Assembly (NCBI GenBank): GCA_008638375.1 | Contig: CM018041.1 | Location: forward strand, 9,448,627 to 9,512,626 | Source of the DNA: Nyssa sinensis | Lineage: Eukaryota; Streptophyta; Magnoliopsida; Cornales; Nyssaceae | Direction: 5' to 3' | DNA: 64,000 nucleotides | Part shown: one piece after another, positions 34,951-46,953 of the stretch | How positions within the stretch are numbered: the first letter of the stretch is position 1 | How the letters are laid out: every line of letters begins with the position of its first letter | Program-made: the position numbers and the translations under genes | The notes under the pieces: generated by a model | Seen by the model: the letters and a program-made list of their open reading frames with translations, nothing else | What the model was told of the DNA's origin: nothing | Databases searched by the model: none

Positions 34951-37900
34951 TTTTTTTTTTCTTTGCTAAGCAAAAGAGGTATTCAAGTAGTTAGAGCCCG
35001 ATTAATCCCTCTTTCCTTACGCAGGGTCGTTTAACGCTCGGGCTACTAGCTCTAATTGGTGGCTGGTCCCTGGAATGCAAACGGTGAGAGTCAAACGTAC
35101 AAGTTCGGGGGTATGGAATTTATTTTTATTTGATGATCTAGTGCACTGCCAAGATAACATAGGCTACAGGAGTGGTATTGGAAAGTGAATCCCGAGCCAG
35201 TTATCAACAATTTTCTCTTTTGCGTAGCTTCCCTGGCTCTTTGCAGTGGTGTGCAATATATATATATATATATGGTTAAAGGGAAAGGCCCTATGCTTGA
35301 ACATCATCTTTTCCATTTGATTAGCTCCCATGTTCGCTAAGAAATCGGCACAGACGTTTGCTTCCCGATTGATGTGGGAGAAAGAACACGCTCGGAACTT
35401 TCTGGCATAGGCCTTGCAGTCTTCGACCAACGCTTTAAACGAACAGTCCTCGTCATTCTGATTGTGAATCATGCGGATGGCTACTTCACAGTTAGTTTCA
35501 ACCTTCACCTTATCAAAGCCAATACTATTGGCCAGCTTAAGCCGTTCCCGAATGCCCCATAGCTCGGCCATCAGGCTGTTTGTGTGGCCAATGAAACCAA
35601 AGTATGCTTTGAGCCAACCTTCTAAGGAGTCCCTTATCAGGCCTCCAAAACCAGCCCTGCCTGGGTTGGCTTTGGCTGCCCCATCGGTGTTGATCTAGAC
35701 GTAGCCAGGCGGAGGGAATTTCCAACTGACCAACTTGGAGGAATTCTCCTTACCTGCAGGTTTAACACGAAAAGAGTCATTAAAGTCTTTAGCAAGGCTG
35801 CAAATCTGGTTAATAAGAATCGGCAGAGCCGTGGTTTTACTTCCGTAAACCCACTTGTTTATGTCCTTCCAAATCTCCCAGACTGACACCATGAAGACCT
35901 TACCCCAAGTGGTGCTTCAGCATAGGGGGCTGACGGAAGAAGCGTTGCAATTCACCCACTGTGTCCAGGGTTTCATTGAAGAAGGCGTGCCATTTCTCTG
36001 TAGGTAACAAGGTTTTCCAGACCTGCACCGCTTTCATACAGTCATGAAGGCAGTGCAGGGAATTTTCCTGGCCATAGTTGCACTGAGGGCAAGAAGGATC
36101 GACGGGGATCCCCCTTCTGCTTCTTAACAAATTGGTGGGGATGCAGTCCTTCTAGACTTTCCAAAGGAAGAACTTGATATTCTGACTGGTTTGGAGATTC
36201 CAGATCCAGTCCCAGTGAGTTGGAAATCGGTTGAGAGTGAGTCCCAGCTTTAATGAGACAGTAAGCTGCTCTGGAAGAACAAATGCCCTTATTATTATGC
36301 CAAACTCTTTTATCCTGGAGGTTAGAGTTGCCAGCTATAGGAATAACTTCAATCTGGTGGATTATGTTAGTTGGGATCTGGGATTTCAATCTCGAAAGAG
36401 CCCAGCATTTTGAGCTAGAGATCACAAGACTCACTTTTAAATCCAGTTATTCCGGGATTGGCGGGGTAGGGACTTGGTCTATCAATGGCCCATCCCCCAC
36501 CACCAATCCAGCCAGAAGGAAACATTTGAGCCATTGCCAACTCTCCATTTACAGCCTGGCTTGAGGATTTTGGACGTATCACAAATACCTCTCCAAGTGG
36601 GGGAACTAGAGGCTGGTTTCACGAAGGATAAGGAGCCATGAGAGTGATGATATTTCCTGCAAAGGACTTTGGACCACAATTTATGATTCCAGTTGACCAA
36701 TTTCCAACTACGGTTTGCGAGTAGGGCCAGGTTGTGCTCTTTGGCTTTTCTCAAGCCCAGACCCCCTCTATTTTGGACTTGCAAATTGAATCCCAGTTTA
36801 CTATATGCATTTTTCTCTTTTGTTTTGTGCTTCCCCAGATGAAAATCGCTATTAATCTTGTCTATTTGGTCACAAATCATCGTAGGGATTGGGACATAGG
36901 GCATTGCATAGGTGGGAATAGTAGTTGTCACAGACTGAATGAGGGTGTGGCGATTTTCCATGCTAAGGATGTTAAACTTCCAGCCTTCCAGCTGAAGTTG
37001 GGTTTTGTCAATAATGTGTTGGAAGTATTTGCTAGAACACCTCTTGTGAAAAATAGGGATTCCTAGGTTGTTTCCCATATCCTGGGTGAGTGGAATGCCA
37101 GAGCACTGGCTTAGGGCCTTGGCCTTCTGGTTGGGGATATTGGGCGAGATGAAAAGCTTGAACTTATTGAGGTTTACTTTATGGCCCGAGAGACTGCAAA
37201 GCGTTTTCGCAATAAGTTTGTAGTGATAAGAGTCAGCTTTCGCAAAGAGGATTAGGTCATTTGCAAAGAATAGGTGAGAGATGGAGGGGCCTTCCCTTGA
37301 AGCTTTAAGGCCCTTTCAGTCTAGCTTGTTCACGCTTTCCTGGATAAGGCAAGAAAGCTTCTCCATGCACATCACAAAGAGGTAGGGGGATAAGGGGCCC
37401 TCTTTGTCTTAGGCCCCTGGCACGGTTGAAAGGCTTGGTTGGTTCACTATTGAGAAAAATAGAGGTCTCGTTTCACTATACACAATGCATGATGAGGGAT
37501 ATCCATTTTGGGGGGCTGGGGGGTAGAGAATTGAAGTCAGTTAAAACTTGGCAGAGGAAGTTCCAATCAACTCTATCTCAGTTAAAACTTGGCAGAGGAC
37601 GTTCCAATCAACTCTATCATAGGCTTTCTCAAGATCAATCTTACCAATCATTCCTCCCATTTTTCTTTTTTTCTTTTTGAGAGAGTGGATGAGTTCCTGC
37701 GTTATTATAATGTTGTCTGCTGTGCTTCTGCCTGGGAGGAAACTACTTTGGAAAGGACCCTATCAACTAAACGGGAAGCAGTCTATGTCTATTAGTCAAG
37801 ACTTTGGTCACGATCTTACTTGCCACATTACACAGGCTGCTAGGTCAATACTGATTAATGGTTTTTGGATTGTCCACTTTAGGGATCAGAACCATGAAAG

Positions 37901-38757
37901 TTTTATTGAGGTTCTGAGGGATCTGGGCTGAGGAGAACATTTCCCTAGTTAGGTCACAAATTGAGTTTTCAACAATATGCCAGTAGTGTTGATAGAACAA
38001 AGGTTGAAGCCCATCCGAGCCAGGGGCTGAATAGGGTCTCATTTCAAAACTGCTTTCTTAATTTTGGAATTCAGCAAGGGTTTATTTAAGCAGTGCCACT
38101 CTTCCTGATTAATTTTGGCCTGGTTAGTTGAGTTGTCTCTAGGGTTATGATGAAAGTTTTCATTGGAGAAAAGTTTCTGATAATGGTTTAAGATTATATT
38201 TCACACCCCTTCTGGGTTATCAACCCAGTTGCTTTCATCATCCTTGGGGACTTCAATTTTATTTCTCTTTCTTCTATTGAGAGTGGACAAGTGGAAGAGC
38301 CTTGCGTTTTTGTTCCCTTGGGTATCGTAACTTATAATCGTTCTTAAGTTGGGCTTCTAATCTAAGCATATTGTGGGTGCAGTGATTGGACATGGCATTC
38401 TGGATGCCATTGAGTCTGACTAGAAGCCTTCATTTGTTATGGAAAAGGTTTCCCCCAGAGTTTCTGTTCCAGGCAACCAACCACTTCTTCTTTAAAAGTA
38501 TTAATGGCTGGCAATAGTTTGTTTCCATTAATTCTCTACTTGCTTTTAACGATGTGCCTAACATGGGGGAACTCCAACCAGAATGCCTCAAATCTAAAAG
38601 GTTCAAGAGTTATGGCGGGAATGTCAGACATACCTTCGGGGTTCATCATGATAGGACTATGATCAGAGCAGGTTCTGGGGAAGCTCCTCAGGGAAGGAAT
38701 GCTTCCAGTAGGGGTTGGCCAGCGCTCTATCAAGGCTTTCTCCTGCATTGGCCGCGC
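34951..38757 (-). mobile_element. L1-type LINE, 5'-truncated and decayed
   Basis: Read on the minus strand, in order: the end of the endonuclease domain with an SDH motif (38659-38667); reverse transcriptase with PGSDG (near 38010), motif A KIDLEKAYDRVDW (Asp codon at 37634-37636), and motif C reading FAND instead of FADD (37256-37267); RT thumb region with LGIPIF near 37060; a zf-RVT region with HCLHDC near 36040; and an RNase H domain with INTDGA (Asp codon 35683-35685) and MAEL, ending at 35164. The 3' end is marked by T10 at 34951-34960, the poly(A) tail in inverted orientation. Many stops and frameshifts break the frame, including a 41-bp tandem duplication at 37538-37619. The ORF1 and most of the endonuclease are absent. 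The element is dead. Confidence 0.9.
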
Positions 38758-38760
38758 CCG

Positions 38761-38938
38761 TGTGCAATATATTTATATATATATATGTATGTATATATAT
38801 ATATATATGTATGTATGTATATCTTAAACCAAACTAATGGTTGTTTCCAGGCTCAAAATGAAGTCTGGAAAGACCCAGCTACTGTGAGTCAACTCGTCAC
38901 CAATGCTGGCAGTGCCTCCACCATTTCTCATACCTGTA

Positions 38939-38986
<48 letters not shown>

Positions 38987-39095
38987 TGTTTCCAGGCTCA
39001 AGATGAAGTCTGGAAAGACCCAGCTACTGTGAGTCAACTCGTCACCAATGCTGGAAGTGCCTCCACCATTTCTCATACCTGTAAATTTTTTATAT
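38761..39095. repeat. 145-bp duplication with (TA)n spacer
   Basis: A ~103-bp segment at 38841-38943 (TTGTTTCCAGGCTCAAAATG...) recurs at 38986-39088 with few changes. A (TA)n microsatellite (about 38945-38983) lies between them. Further TA/TG microsatellites lie at 38766-38821, directly at the LINE's truncated end. No protein recognised on either strand. Confidence 0.85.
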
Positions 39096-40311
39096 ATATC
39101 TACCATTGTTTAGATACATATGGTGCCACAACACCATTAAAACATACGAAATAGGACCCTTTTTCCAACCTCTGCCTGACAAAAAAAAGGGAAAAAATTT
39201 ATCCCCAAATTCATTTAAACACTGTTTGTAGAATTGGATGGGAATTTGAGTTACCCATTTATTTATTTATTAAATTAATTATAATTAACACATTTTAAAC
39301 AAAATAAAAAAATTGTTTGTCAATAGTGATACCCAAAAAAAATTACGAAGCGCATTTGGTAATTAGTCATCCAAAATTATAGTTAAGTAATTAATCAAAT
39401 TGAAGCATGTCTAATATAATCACTTTATTAGATACCCAATAAAGTGTATGAAGTTATGAGGCAAGCGGGTGTAGCATTTTATTTAGGAGTGTAATTTGGA
39501 CAGGTCGGGTTTGAGTCGAGACATGTCTAAGTCTAGCCCAAGTTCTGAGAGAGTTGGTTCGAACTTAACAACTTTATTTGAGCTTATCTCGAATAAGAAT
39601 TTAATAGTTTTGGGTTTAACTTGAGCCCGAAGATCAAACACACATTAGAGCCAAAATTATAGATTCAATATAAAATGATAGATTAACTTTGGTTTTCATC
39701 CATAATTTCATACCAGATCAAAGGTTTGGAGAAAATCAGCAATAAAGAAAGAGAAAAGAAAATCCACACATTTTTCTTTGTTTTGTTTCTCTTTCCGTCT
39801 TTACTAAATATATTTTAGTTAGACTAGAAGTCTAAAATCAGTATAGAATATTAGAATTAGTTGCACCCAAGAAGTTGAACCTGGTTAGTCCATCTCCAGT
39901 AGTTACTCAAATTTAAATAAAAATTTAAGTAAAAGATTTATTTGAGTTTGGAGCTCTCAAGTGATCATTTTAGTTTTTACTCAAATCTTTTAAAAATATT
40001 TCCATCTTGTCCTAAAAATTTCCAAATGTTGGGTTGGCATAGATTTTTCTTTTAGGATTTAGACTCAAATTTGAGCTTCAGTCACCATGGAAGATGCCCT
40101 TAGGCTTAGCAATGACTCAAATTTGAATAAAAGTTTCATTTGAGTTTGATGTTGTCCAACAGTTGCTTAATTCTTACTCAAATATTTTTTAAAATTCTCA
40201 CATTATTCCAAAAGAATGTCCATCATGTTTCAAAAATTTTAAATTTTCTTTGAACAATGATTTAAGTTTGTGTACTCATTTGGGTCTAAGTAAAAATAGA
40301 TTTGACATAGG
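39096..40311. other. AT-rich intergenic DNA with MITE-like fragments
   Basis: No gene recognised. Contains a CATCTCCAGTAGTTACTCAA motif near 39893 and several nearby ACTCAAATTTGA-type repeats up to 40330, suggestive of degenerate MITE copies. Confidence 0.5.
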
Positions 40312-42975
40312 TTTGAGTTTATGCTTAGAAAGGAGTTTTTAGGATTTTTATCTTAAATAAGTTTATATCTGAGTTTGGTTGGAGACAATTTTTTTTGTTG
40401 AAAAGTTTGGTATTATAAAAGAAGAGAGAAGAATATACATTACCGAGGAGGGGCTAGGGGAAAACAAGCTAACAAGAAATAAAAAAACAACCAAGAGCCT
40501 AAGAAGGCCAAGGCTTCATCAGTAAAGAAAAAATTATAGGGAAAAATACTAAAAAAATTCCTAAAATAAATTTTCTATTTAAAAAATTCAAAAAATAAAC
40601 TTTTATTACAAAAAATTCAAGTATAAACTTATTAAAAAATATTAATGATTAGACTAAAATAACCTTCGATATACGTTTAAAAAATAATAGATAGTTGATA
40701 AAATAAATTATTCAATAAAAAAAACATTTTTCATTTATCTAGAATGCCTAAAAAAAAATTTCACTTCATAAAATGTTAAGATTTTTTTGGATTGAAAAAC
40801 TTATTCTAGATATTTTTTAGTTTTATTTCTAAATGTATTTTGAATGCTATTTTAATTTAATTAGTAATATTTTTTAACAGTATTAAGACAAGAATTAATA
40901 ATTAGACTTTTTGTATTAATTTTTTTTTTTGAATTTTTTAGATAAAAAAAATGTATCATACACTTTTTGGATTGAAAATTTTATTTTTGTGACTATTTAG
41001 AATTTTCCCAAAATTATATCTATCAAACCAAGACTTAAAACTTAATTTTCAATTGTCATGTGAGTTTGAAATTCCTCTGCAAGAGCAAGTGACTATTCTA
41101 GTAGCACCCAAAATAGTAGCAGAAATCATCTTGGCATCTTTTGTTGATCTCTTGAAAATTCGATGGTTCCTTTCTTTGTGGAAACACATTTAGAGGATCT
41201 TCATCTTCAATTGCTATCGATACATTTGGTGAGTAAGGATATTGAAATTGCTCTAACTGTTGTCTTCTAATATGAAGTTGCAAATGCATCTGTTACAAGA
41301 AACTGAGTTTTTTGCCAAGCAAAAAAGTGTGAGAAATAAGCCTAAAAGTGTGGCAAATAATTATTAACCATGCTTTTCAAGCATTGCCAAAATAGTCACA
41401 GATAATACCATCGGAAATCATCTTGCCCTGGTGAACTAAAATGTGTCGCTAATAATCACTTATTTGCAACATTTCCGAGTATCGGAAATAAGTAATTATT
41501 TTCAAGTGATTCTAGATGTTGATACTAAAAGACTATTTGTGACACTTTAAAGCACTCTCCAATAGTGATTATTAGTGATGGTGTATAGTATTGCCAATAA
41601 TTATTACTTGCAATGACCAAAAGCATTGGTAGTAAGTGATTATTTGTGATGCTTTAAAATGACACAAATAATCTTTTATTAGCAGCGTTTCGAATCATTG
41701 CTAATATTTACTTCTTTTCGATGCTTAAAAACGTCGCAAAGTATATATTATTAGGAACACATTTTAGTTCACTGTTGCAAAAAGATTTCTGACCGTCTTA
41801 TTTGGGACGATTTTGGCAACTCTTTAAAAGCATGGCTAATAACTATTTGAGTTTGAGTTTATGATTGGAGAGGAGTTTTTTTAAAAATTAACTCAAATAA
41901 GTTTGCATCTGAGTTTGTTTCATTATTGGATAGTGTATTTTAATTTTTTTTATAGAAAGTTTGCTATTATAAATAAAAAGAAGAGAGAATAATATACAGA
42001 GCCCAAGAGGGGCTAGGAGAAAACAAGCTAACAAGAGACCAAAAAAAAAAAAAAACCCAAGAGTCTAAGAACGTCAAGGCTTCATCAATCAAGAAAAAAT
42101 TATAGGAAAGAATACTGCAAAGTCCTTAAAATGAAATTTCCAACCTAAAAAGTCTCTAATAATTTTTTTTTTCTAAAAGGTTTAAAAAAGAAATTTTTAA
42201 TATAAAAAAGTCTAATTGTTAATTTATATCTTAACATTGTTAAGAATATTACTAATTAGATTAAATAATTTTTAAAATATATTTTAGAAAAAAATATTAA
42301 ATAAATCATAAAATAAATTTTTCAATCCAAAAAAATATAACATTTTTTATTTGTCTTGAAGGGCTAAAAAAAGTAATTTTTCACTTCATAAAATGTTTTT
42401 ATTTTTTAGATTGAAAAGTTTATTTTATGTATATATATATATATATATATATATTAGTATTTTTTTAAATTTATCTTGAAAGTTATTTTAGTCTAATTAC
42501 TAATATTTCTTAACGAGGTTAAGATAGAAGTTAACAATTAGATTTTTTGTATTAAAACTTATTTCTTTGGAATTTTTAGATAAAAAATATATATTTTATA
42601 CTTTTTGGATTGAAAATTTTATTTCAAGAACTTTTTAAAAAAATTTCAAAATTATATTCGTCAAAGATTAAACTTAATTTTCTGTTGTGATATGAGCTTT
42701 GAAATTCCTCCCCAAGAACAAGTGACCATTATAATAGCATCCAAAATGGTTCCAGAAATCATCTTGGCATCTTTTATAATTTGTTCATCTTTTGAAAATT
42801 CGATGCTTCCTTTCTGCCGACATATGATAAATTCGATGGTTCCTTTCTTTGTGAAAACACATTTAGAGGACCTCAATCTTCATTGCTATCAATACATTTG
42901 ACTATGTATATTGAAATGGCTCTAGCTATTGTCTTCTAATATGAAGTTGCAGATCCATCATTACAAATTAGAATG
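40312..42975. repeat. pair of ~1-kb direct repeats
   Basis: The segment at about 40312-41300 is repeated at about 41850-42975. Shared landmarks: GGGGCTAGG(G/A)GAAAACAAGC (40446 and 42009), the CAAGGCTTCATCA motif, and a 250-bp right part containing ATCATCTTGGCATCTTTT (41126 and 42757) and CTAATATGAAGTTGCA (41267 and 42936). The AT-rich middle of each copy looks partly self-complementary. The copies have diverged noticeably and differ by small insertions. No recognisable protein; LTRs are unlikely because no PBS or internal coding region lies between them. Confidence 0.8.
41310..41840. repeat. CACTA-like subterminal repeat cluster
   Basis: Between the two 1-kb repeats lies a cluster of short motifs in both orientations, such as GTGTGGCAAATAATTATT, TATTTGTGACACTTTAAAG and GTGTCGCTAATAATCACTTA. 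Dense inverted and direct short repeats like these are typical of the ends of CACTA transposons. A similar cluster lies at 48591-49035. No CACTA terminus is seen here, so the element is incomplete or rearranged. Confidence 0.5.
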
Positions 42976-43418
42976 GGAACTATTGCTATAAATTAATAAC
43001 TGATGTATTGAGTAAAACTTCACATGATGCTGATTCATTTTTTATATCCATATATACGAAGATGATGGCCAAGGTCGGCTTGGGTATAGAGCAAGTAAAG
43101 TCATTGTTTTAGGTTTCACTTATCAAAAATGTTTTTAAATTATATATATATATATATATATATTTATAATACAATCTAACTAAAAATAAAAATTTAAGGC
43201 ACAGAAAAATCTTAATTTTACTAGAAAAAGACCCAATAAATATCTAAGTCAAGAAAAACAATTGTAACTAATTATATCTGATTTTAAAAAAAAACTTAAA
43301 AAATAAAAAAATAAAAAAGTTGAATCGTCTGTATGTATTGTAATATTGTAATTTTACTAATGCTAAGTAACTAATTTTGTAATATTATTAATGCTAGGAA
43401 ATTAATTGTAATTGACAG

Positions 43419-43539
<121 letters not shown>

Positions 43540-43858
43540 CTTAGTACTATGACGTAAGTAATTGGAATAGGAATACAACAGTTAATGAATTTACTAATAC
43601 TATGTCAAGTTTTAATTGGAATTGGAAAATACCAATATTACTAGTACTAGATAACTACAATAGTGGAATGTGAATTGTAATTGGTATATATATATAGATT
43701 AGTAATAGATTAAAATTTTAATTGAAATAGAAAACATACAATATTAGAATGACGTTGTAATTGGATTGGAATAGCAATACAATATTTAATAGATTTACTC
43801 ATCTAGGTAAAGTTTTAATTAGAATAGAAAAACACACAATAGTCTATTCTAATTATAA

Positions 43859-43890
<32 letters not shown>

Positions 43891-44278
43891 AACAGCCACA
43901 CAAAAAAGAAGAAGAAGAAGCAAACCAATGCAAATTGAAGTAGTGTGTCTAAAGAATCCTATTGTAATACAATATAATTAACAAAAATATATAGTGAAAA
44001 AACAAGAATAAAATGTAGGCACATAGAGATGACGTCTAAGAAAATAAAAAAATTCATAAATAAAGACTTTTATAATTTAAAAAGGATGAAAAACAAATTT
44101 TTTGTCACAAAAACCTTGTACTTAGTTTGCTTGCAAGAAAAAAAAAATTATAAAAGATTTAAATTGTGTGTTATTTGTCTTAAATAATTTTATTGATTAT
44201 AACTTTGTTATATGAATAAATTCATTCTTCTTATATTATCGTATTGAAAGTGAAGGACTTGCATAACGATAAATGGCC

Positions 44279-44340
44279 ATTGCTTATAGCATTTTAGAAT
44301 ATTATTCACATTGCTTATAGCATTTTAGAATATTATTCAC
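44279..44340. repeat. 31-bp perfect tandem duplication
   Basis: ATTGCTTATAGCATTTTAGA starts at 44279 and 44310; the two 31-bp units are identical. Probably a recent slip or unequal exchange. Confidence 0.95.
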
Positions 44341-46189
44341 AATACTTGTAAGAATTGTTTTTGCAAAAAGAAATTTTTTAAAATTAAAATTGATAAAATG
44401 CTACCTAAAATGAACTGTATTACAAAAAAGATTAAGTGGATTAGTTATATCATCAATTGAAAAGTATATGTTAGTAATATCTGAATACACAAATTTAATT
44501 AATAACTTTGCATCTTAAAAAATGAGAAAAATAAATTTTGAATAAAAAATTTATTTTACTATTTACAAATAAAATGTCTTATTTAGAGTTTTTGCTTTAG
44601 GTCTTAATGATTACCATTTCCTCCTTGCAACAGTACCATTCAAGATAATGTACTTTTAGGAAAAAATATGTATATAAGACATGAAAGCAATCTAATTTCC
44701 ATTAGACATCCAAGGATGCTTTGTTAAAGAGACCTGTTAAAGATCGAAGAATATAAAGAGGAATAAAAGGAAAAGAGATGGCATAAGCTGTTAAAAACCT
44801 TGAGCAATTAAGTTGAAGAAGAACCTGATAATAATAAAAGAAAAAAAAGATGGCATTTGAAGAGTTTGTATAGAGATGAGATAATAATAAAAATGATAAC
44901 AAATGTACCTTATCCACCCTATATGCTAGGGTCAAAAAGAGAGGGGAAGAAGAAGATCACCAAGATATTAAAACTTGTACTTCACAACTGATTATAGAAT
45001 TTTATTTAGTTCTTGATGCTATTGAGTGTATACTCCAACATTATCTATATTACAGATAACAAATATGATGATAAAAAAAAATACTGATTACAAATATTAG
45101 TGATAATTAATATTGTAACTTCTTGCAACATGAAAGACATTTGATTCATCCGCAGGGTGCTCTTTTGGTAGTATCTTTGTTGCAGCCTTTCCATAGTATT
45201 GTGGCTGCTTCTCCAGCTCCGGCTTGGTAGCTATGAAGCTCTCTGCATTTACCCGCAGTGAGTGAATACACACAAACAAACAACAGATTTCATTAAAATA
45301 ATTCTCTCTTTTGGAAACTCCAAAATCCAAAATCTTCCAGAAACTTGAAAATATACCCATTAGATGACACTGCAAATATCTTCCCAAATCTAGAGTAGCA
45401 AAAAAAGTTGAAGAATGAGAAACTGCAACAAATCTAAAGGATATATATACACATATATATATATATATTTATCAACCAGTAGAAAAAGAGAAGTATAGAG
45501 AAGCCCATTGAGATACAACAGTCAAACCAAAACTCCATGGTCTTAATGTAAAACAGTAACAAAATGATTGTGTTTCTGATTTCTCAAGCAGATTCCATTG
45601 CACCATGGACACATCATGAACAAGAGACAGACAAGCTGGTGAGTGATCTGAAAGTTGTGATAGATTGATAAAATAGATCCAGATCTAGAAAGAGATTAAA
45701 GGGAAGTAGATGAGAGAGGAAAACAAAATCTGAGAACACCAAGCATCCATGAAGTAAAAGCACACCATGATTTCTAGTTGTACATATAGTTAAACTGATC
45801 GAAGTACAAACATACCAACTGAATCCAGGTCTTGTTCAGAGGTCATAGAATAGTTCAGATCATCACTACTGAATAAAAATTCCAGATAACATAGATTACA
45901 ACAAATTACCACATGGGTCATGCCCAACGTTGCTTAGCTCAAACATGGTGCAAGTTGGGGCCAACAGACACAAAACCCTAACCATATGTCTGGTGTTAAA
46001 GTGCGTGTATATCAGCTAACCCAAATTAACAATTTGCACTAAAAGCACCGGTATCAAGATTATTTTTGTTTTCTTACCCATAATCTGCACTTCTTGAGAT
46101 GTAAATTAAAAGAAAATGAACAAAATAATAAATATATATATATATATGTTCACCTTCATCAATAGCTCGAGAATAAGAACAGTAAAAAT

Positions 46190-46360
46190 AAGCCATTTAT
46201 TGCCGCTGCAGCATCATCAAGATTCTCATATCTAAGGGCCATTGGAGTGAAAGGAAGGGACCACAAAAGGGTACCATCATTCACAACCCTGCACCCCACA
46301 TAAAGCCCTAGAAAAGTTATGTGAATCTTCATGATGCTGCACCCACAAAAACTGACTGGG
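46190..46360 (-). ncRNA. MIR172: MIR172 precursor
   Basis: The minus strand contains mature miR172, AGAATCTTGATGATGCTGCA, at 46207-46226, continuing with G at 46206. This is the canonical 3'-arm sequence. The 5' arm carries the passenger strand, GCAGCATCATGAAGATTCAC, at 46321-46340, pairing with a single central mismatch. A loop of about 93 nt separates them. Pairing continues outward for about ten more bases with G-U pairs, giving a standard plant pre-miRNA. Known: miR172 represses AP2/TOE-type transcription factors by cleavage and translational block, promoting the adult phase, flowering and floral patterning. The promoter-like TATTTATA at 46742-46749 and a CT-rich leader lie upstream on the same strand. 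The locus appears intact. Confidence 0.94.
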
Positions 46361-46741
46361 TGCCTTGAGATCGATCTTTGGTCATCATCATCAGTCCACG
46401 GAAAAGTGAAAGAGGAAAAGGGAAGAGTTGAAGGAAACTCAACTATAACCCTAACCCTAGCACATCCCATGAATGAAAAGTAAAGGAAAAAGGCAAAGCA
46501 TAGAAAGGACATAAAAAAAAAAGCTTCAAAACCAGCTCTAGGTATATACAATGAGTAAGACCTAATCGGTGAAAAAGCTATCGATGGTAGTCTCTATACA
46601 TACACCAACAAACAAACACTAGAAAAAGATGGGAAAAAAGGGTTAACAGTAGATAAACAGAGGTCTAAAGGAAAGGACTCAGAGAGAAGGAAGAAAAGAA
46701 TGATATGTTGTGTGGACTGAGGATTGAAAGGGCTTAGAGGG

Positions 46742-46749
46742 TATAAATA
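46742..46749 (-). promoter_or_regulatory. MIR172: TATA-like box for MIR172
   Basis: The minus strand reads GTATTTATACCC here. A start about 30 bp downstream, near 46715, would place the hairpin roughly 370 nt into the transcript, a usual distance for MIR172 genes. The intervening leader is CT-rich (near 46700-46670). Inferred from position and composition. Confidence 0.5.
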
Positions 46750-46953
46750 CATGAAATAGATAGGGACCGCCACCGGATGAGCATTGAATACGAGATATGA
46801 GGCTTGGTTGGTCCAGAGAGAGAGAAATTAAGAGAGGCAGAGAAAATGGTGCCCACAACAGATATCCATCAATTCTAGTTACCAAATATACCAAAAACTT
46901 TAATCTTACTGACTCAGCTCTCTTCCACAGATGTGAAGAGAGTAATTTCATCT

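Noticed and set aside
35374..36564. Plus-strand open frames between 35.4 and 37.1 kb
   Set aside because: Antisense shadows of the minus-strand LINE RT and RNase H regions.
40312..42975. LTR pair of one retrotransposon
   Set aside because: Only ~550 bp separates the copies, with no PBS, polypurine tract or coding region; edges lack TG...CA.
46159..46551. 130-codon minus-strand frame across the MIR172 hairpin
   Set aside because: Runs through the primary microRNA transcript; the peptide has no known domain and the hairpin explains the conservation-like sequence.
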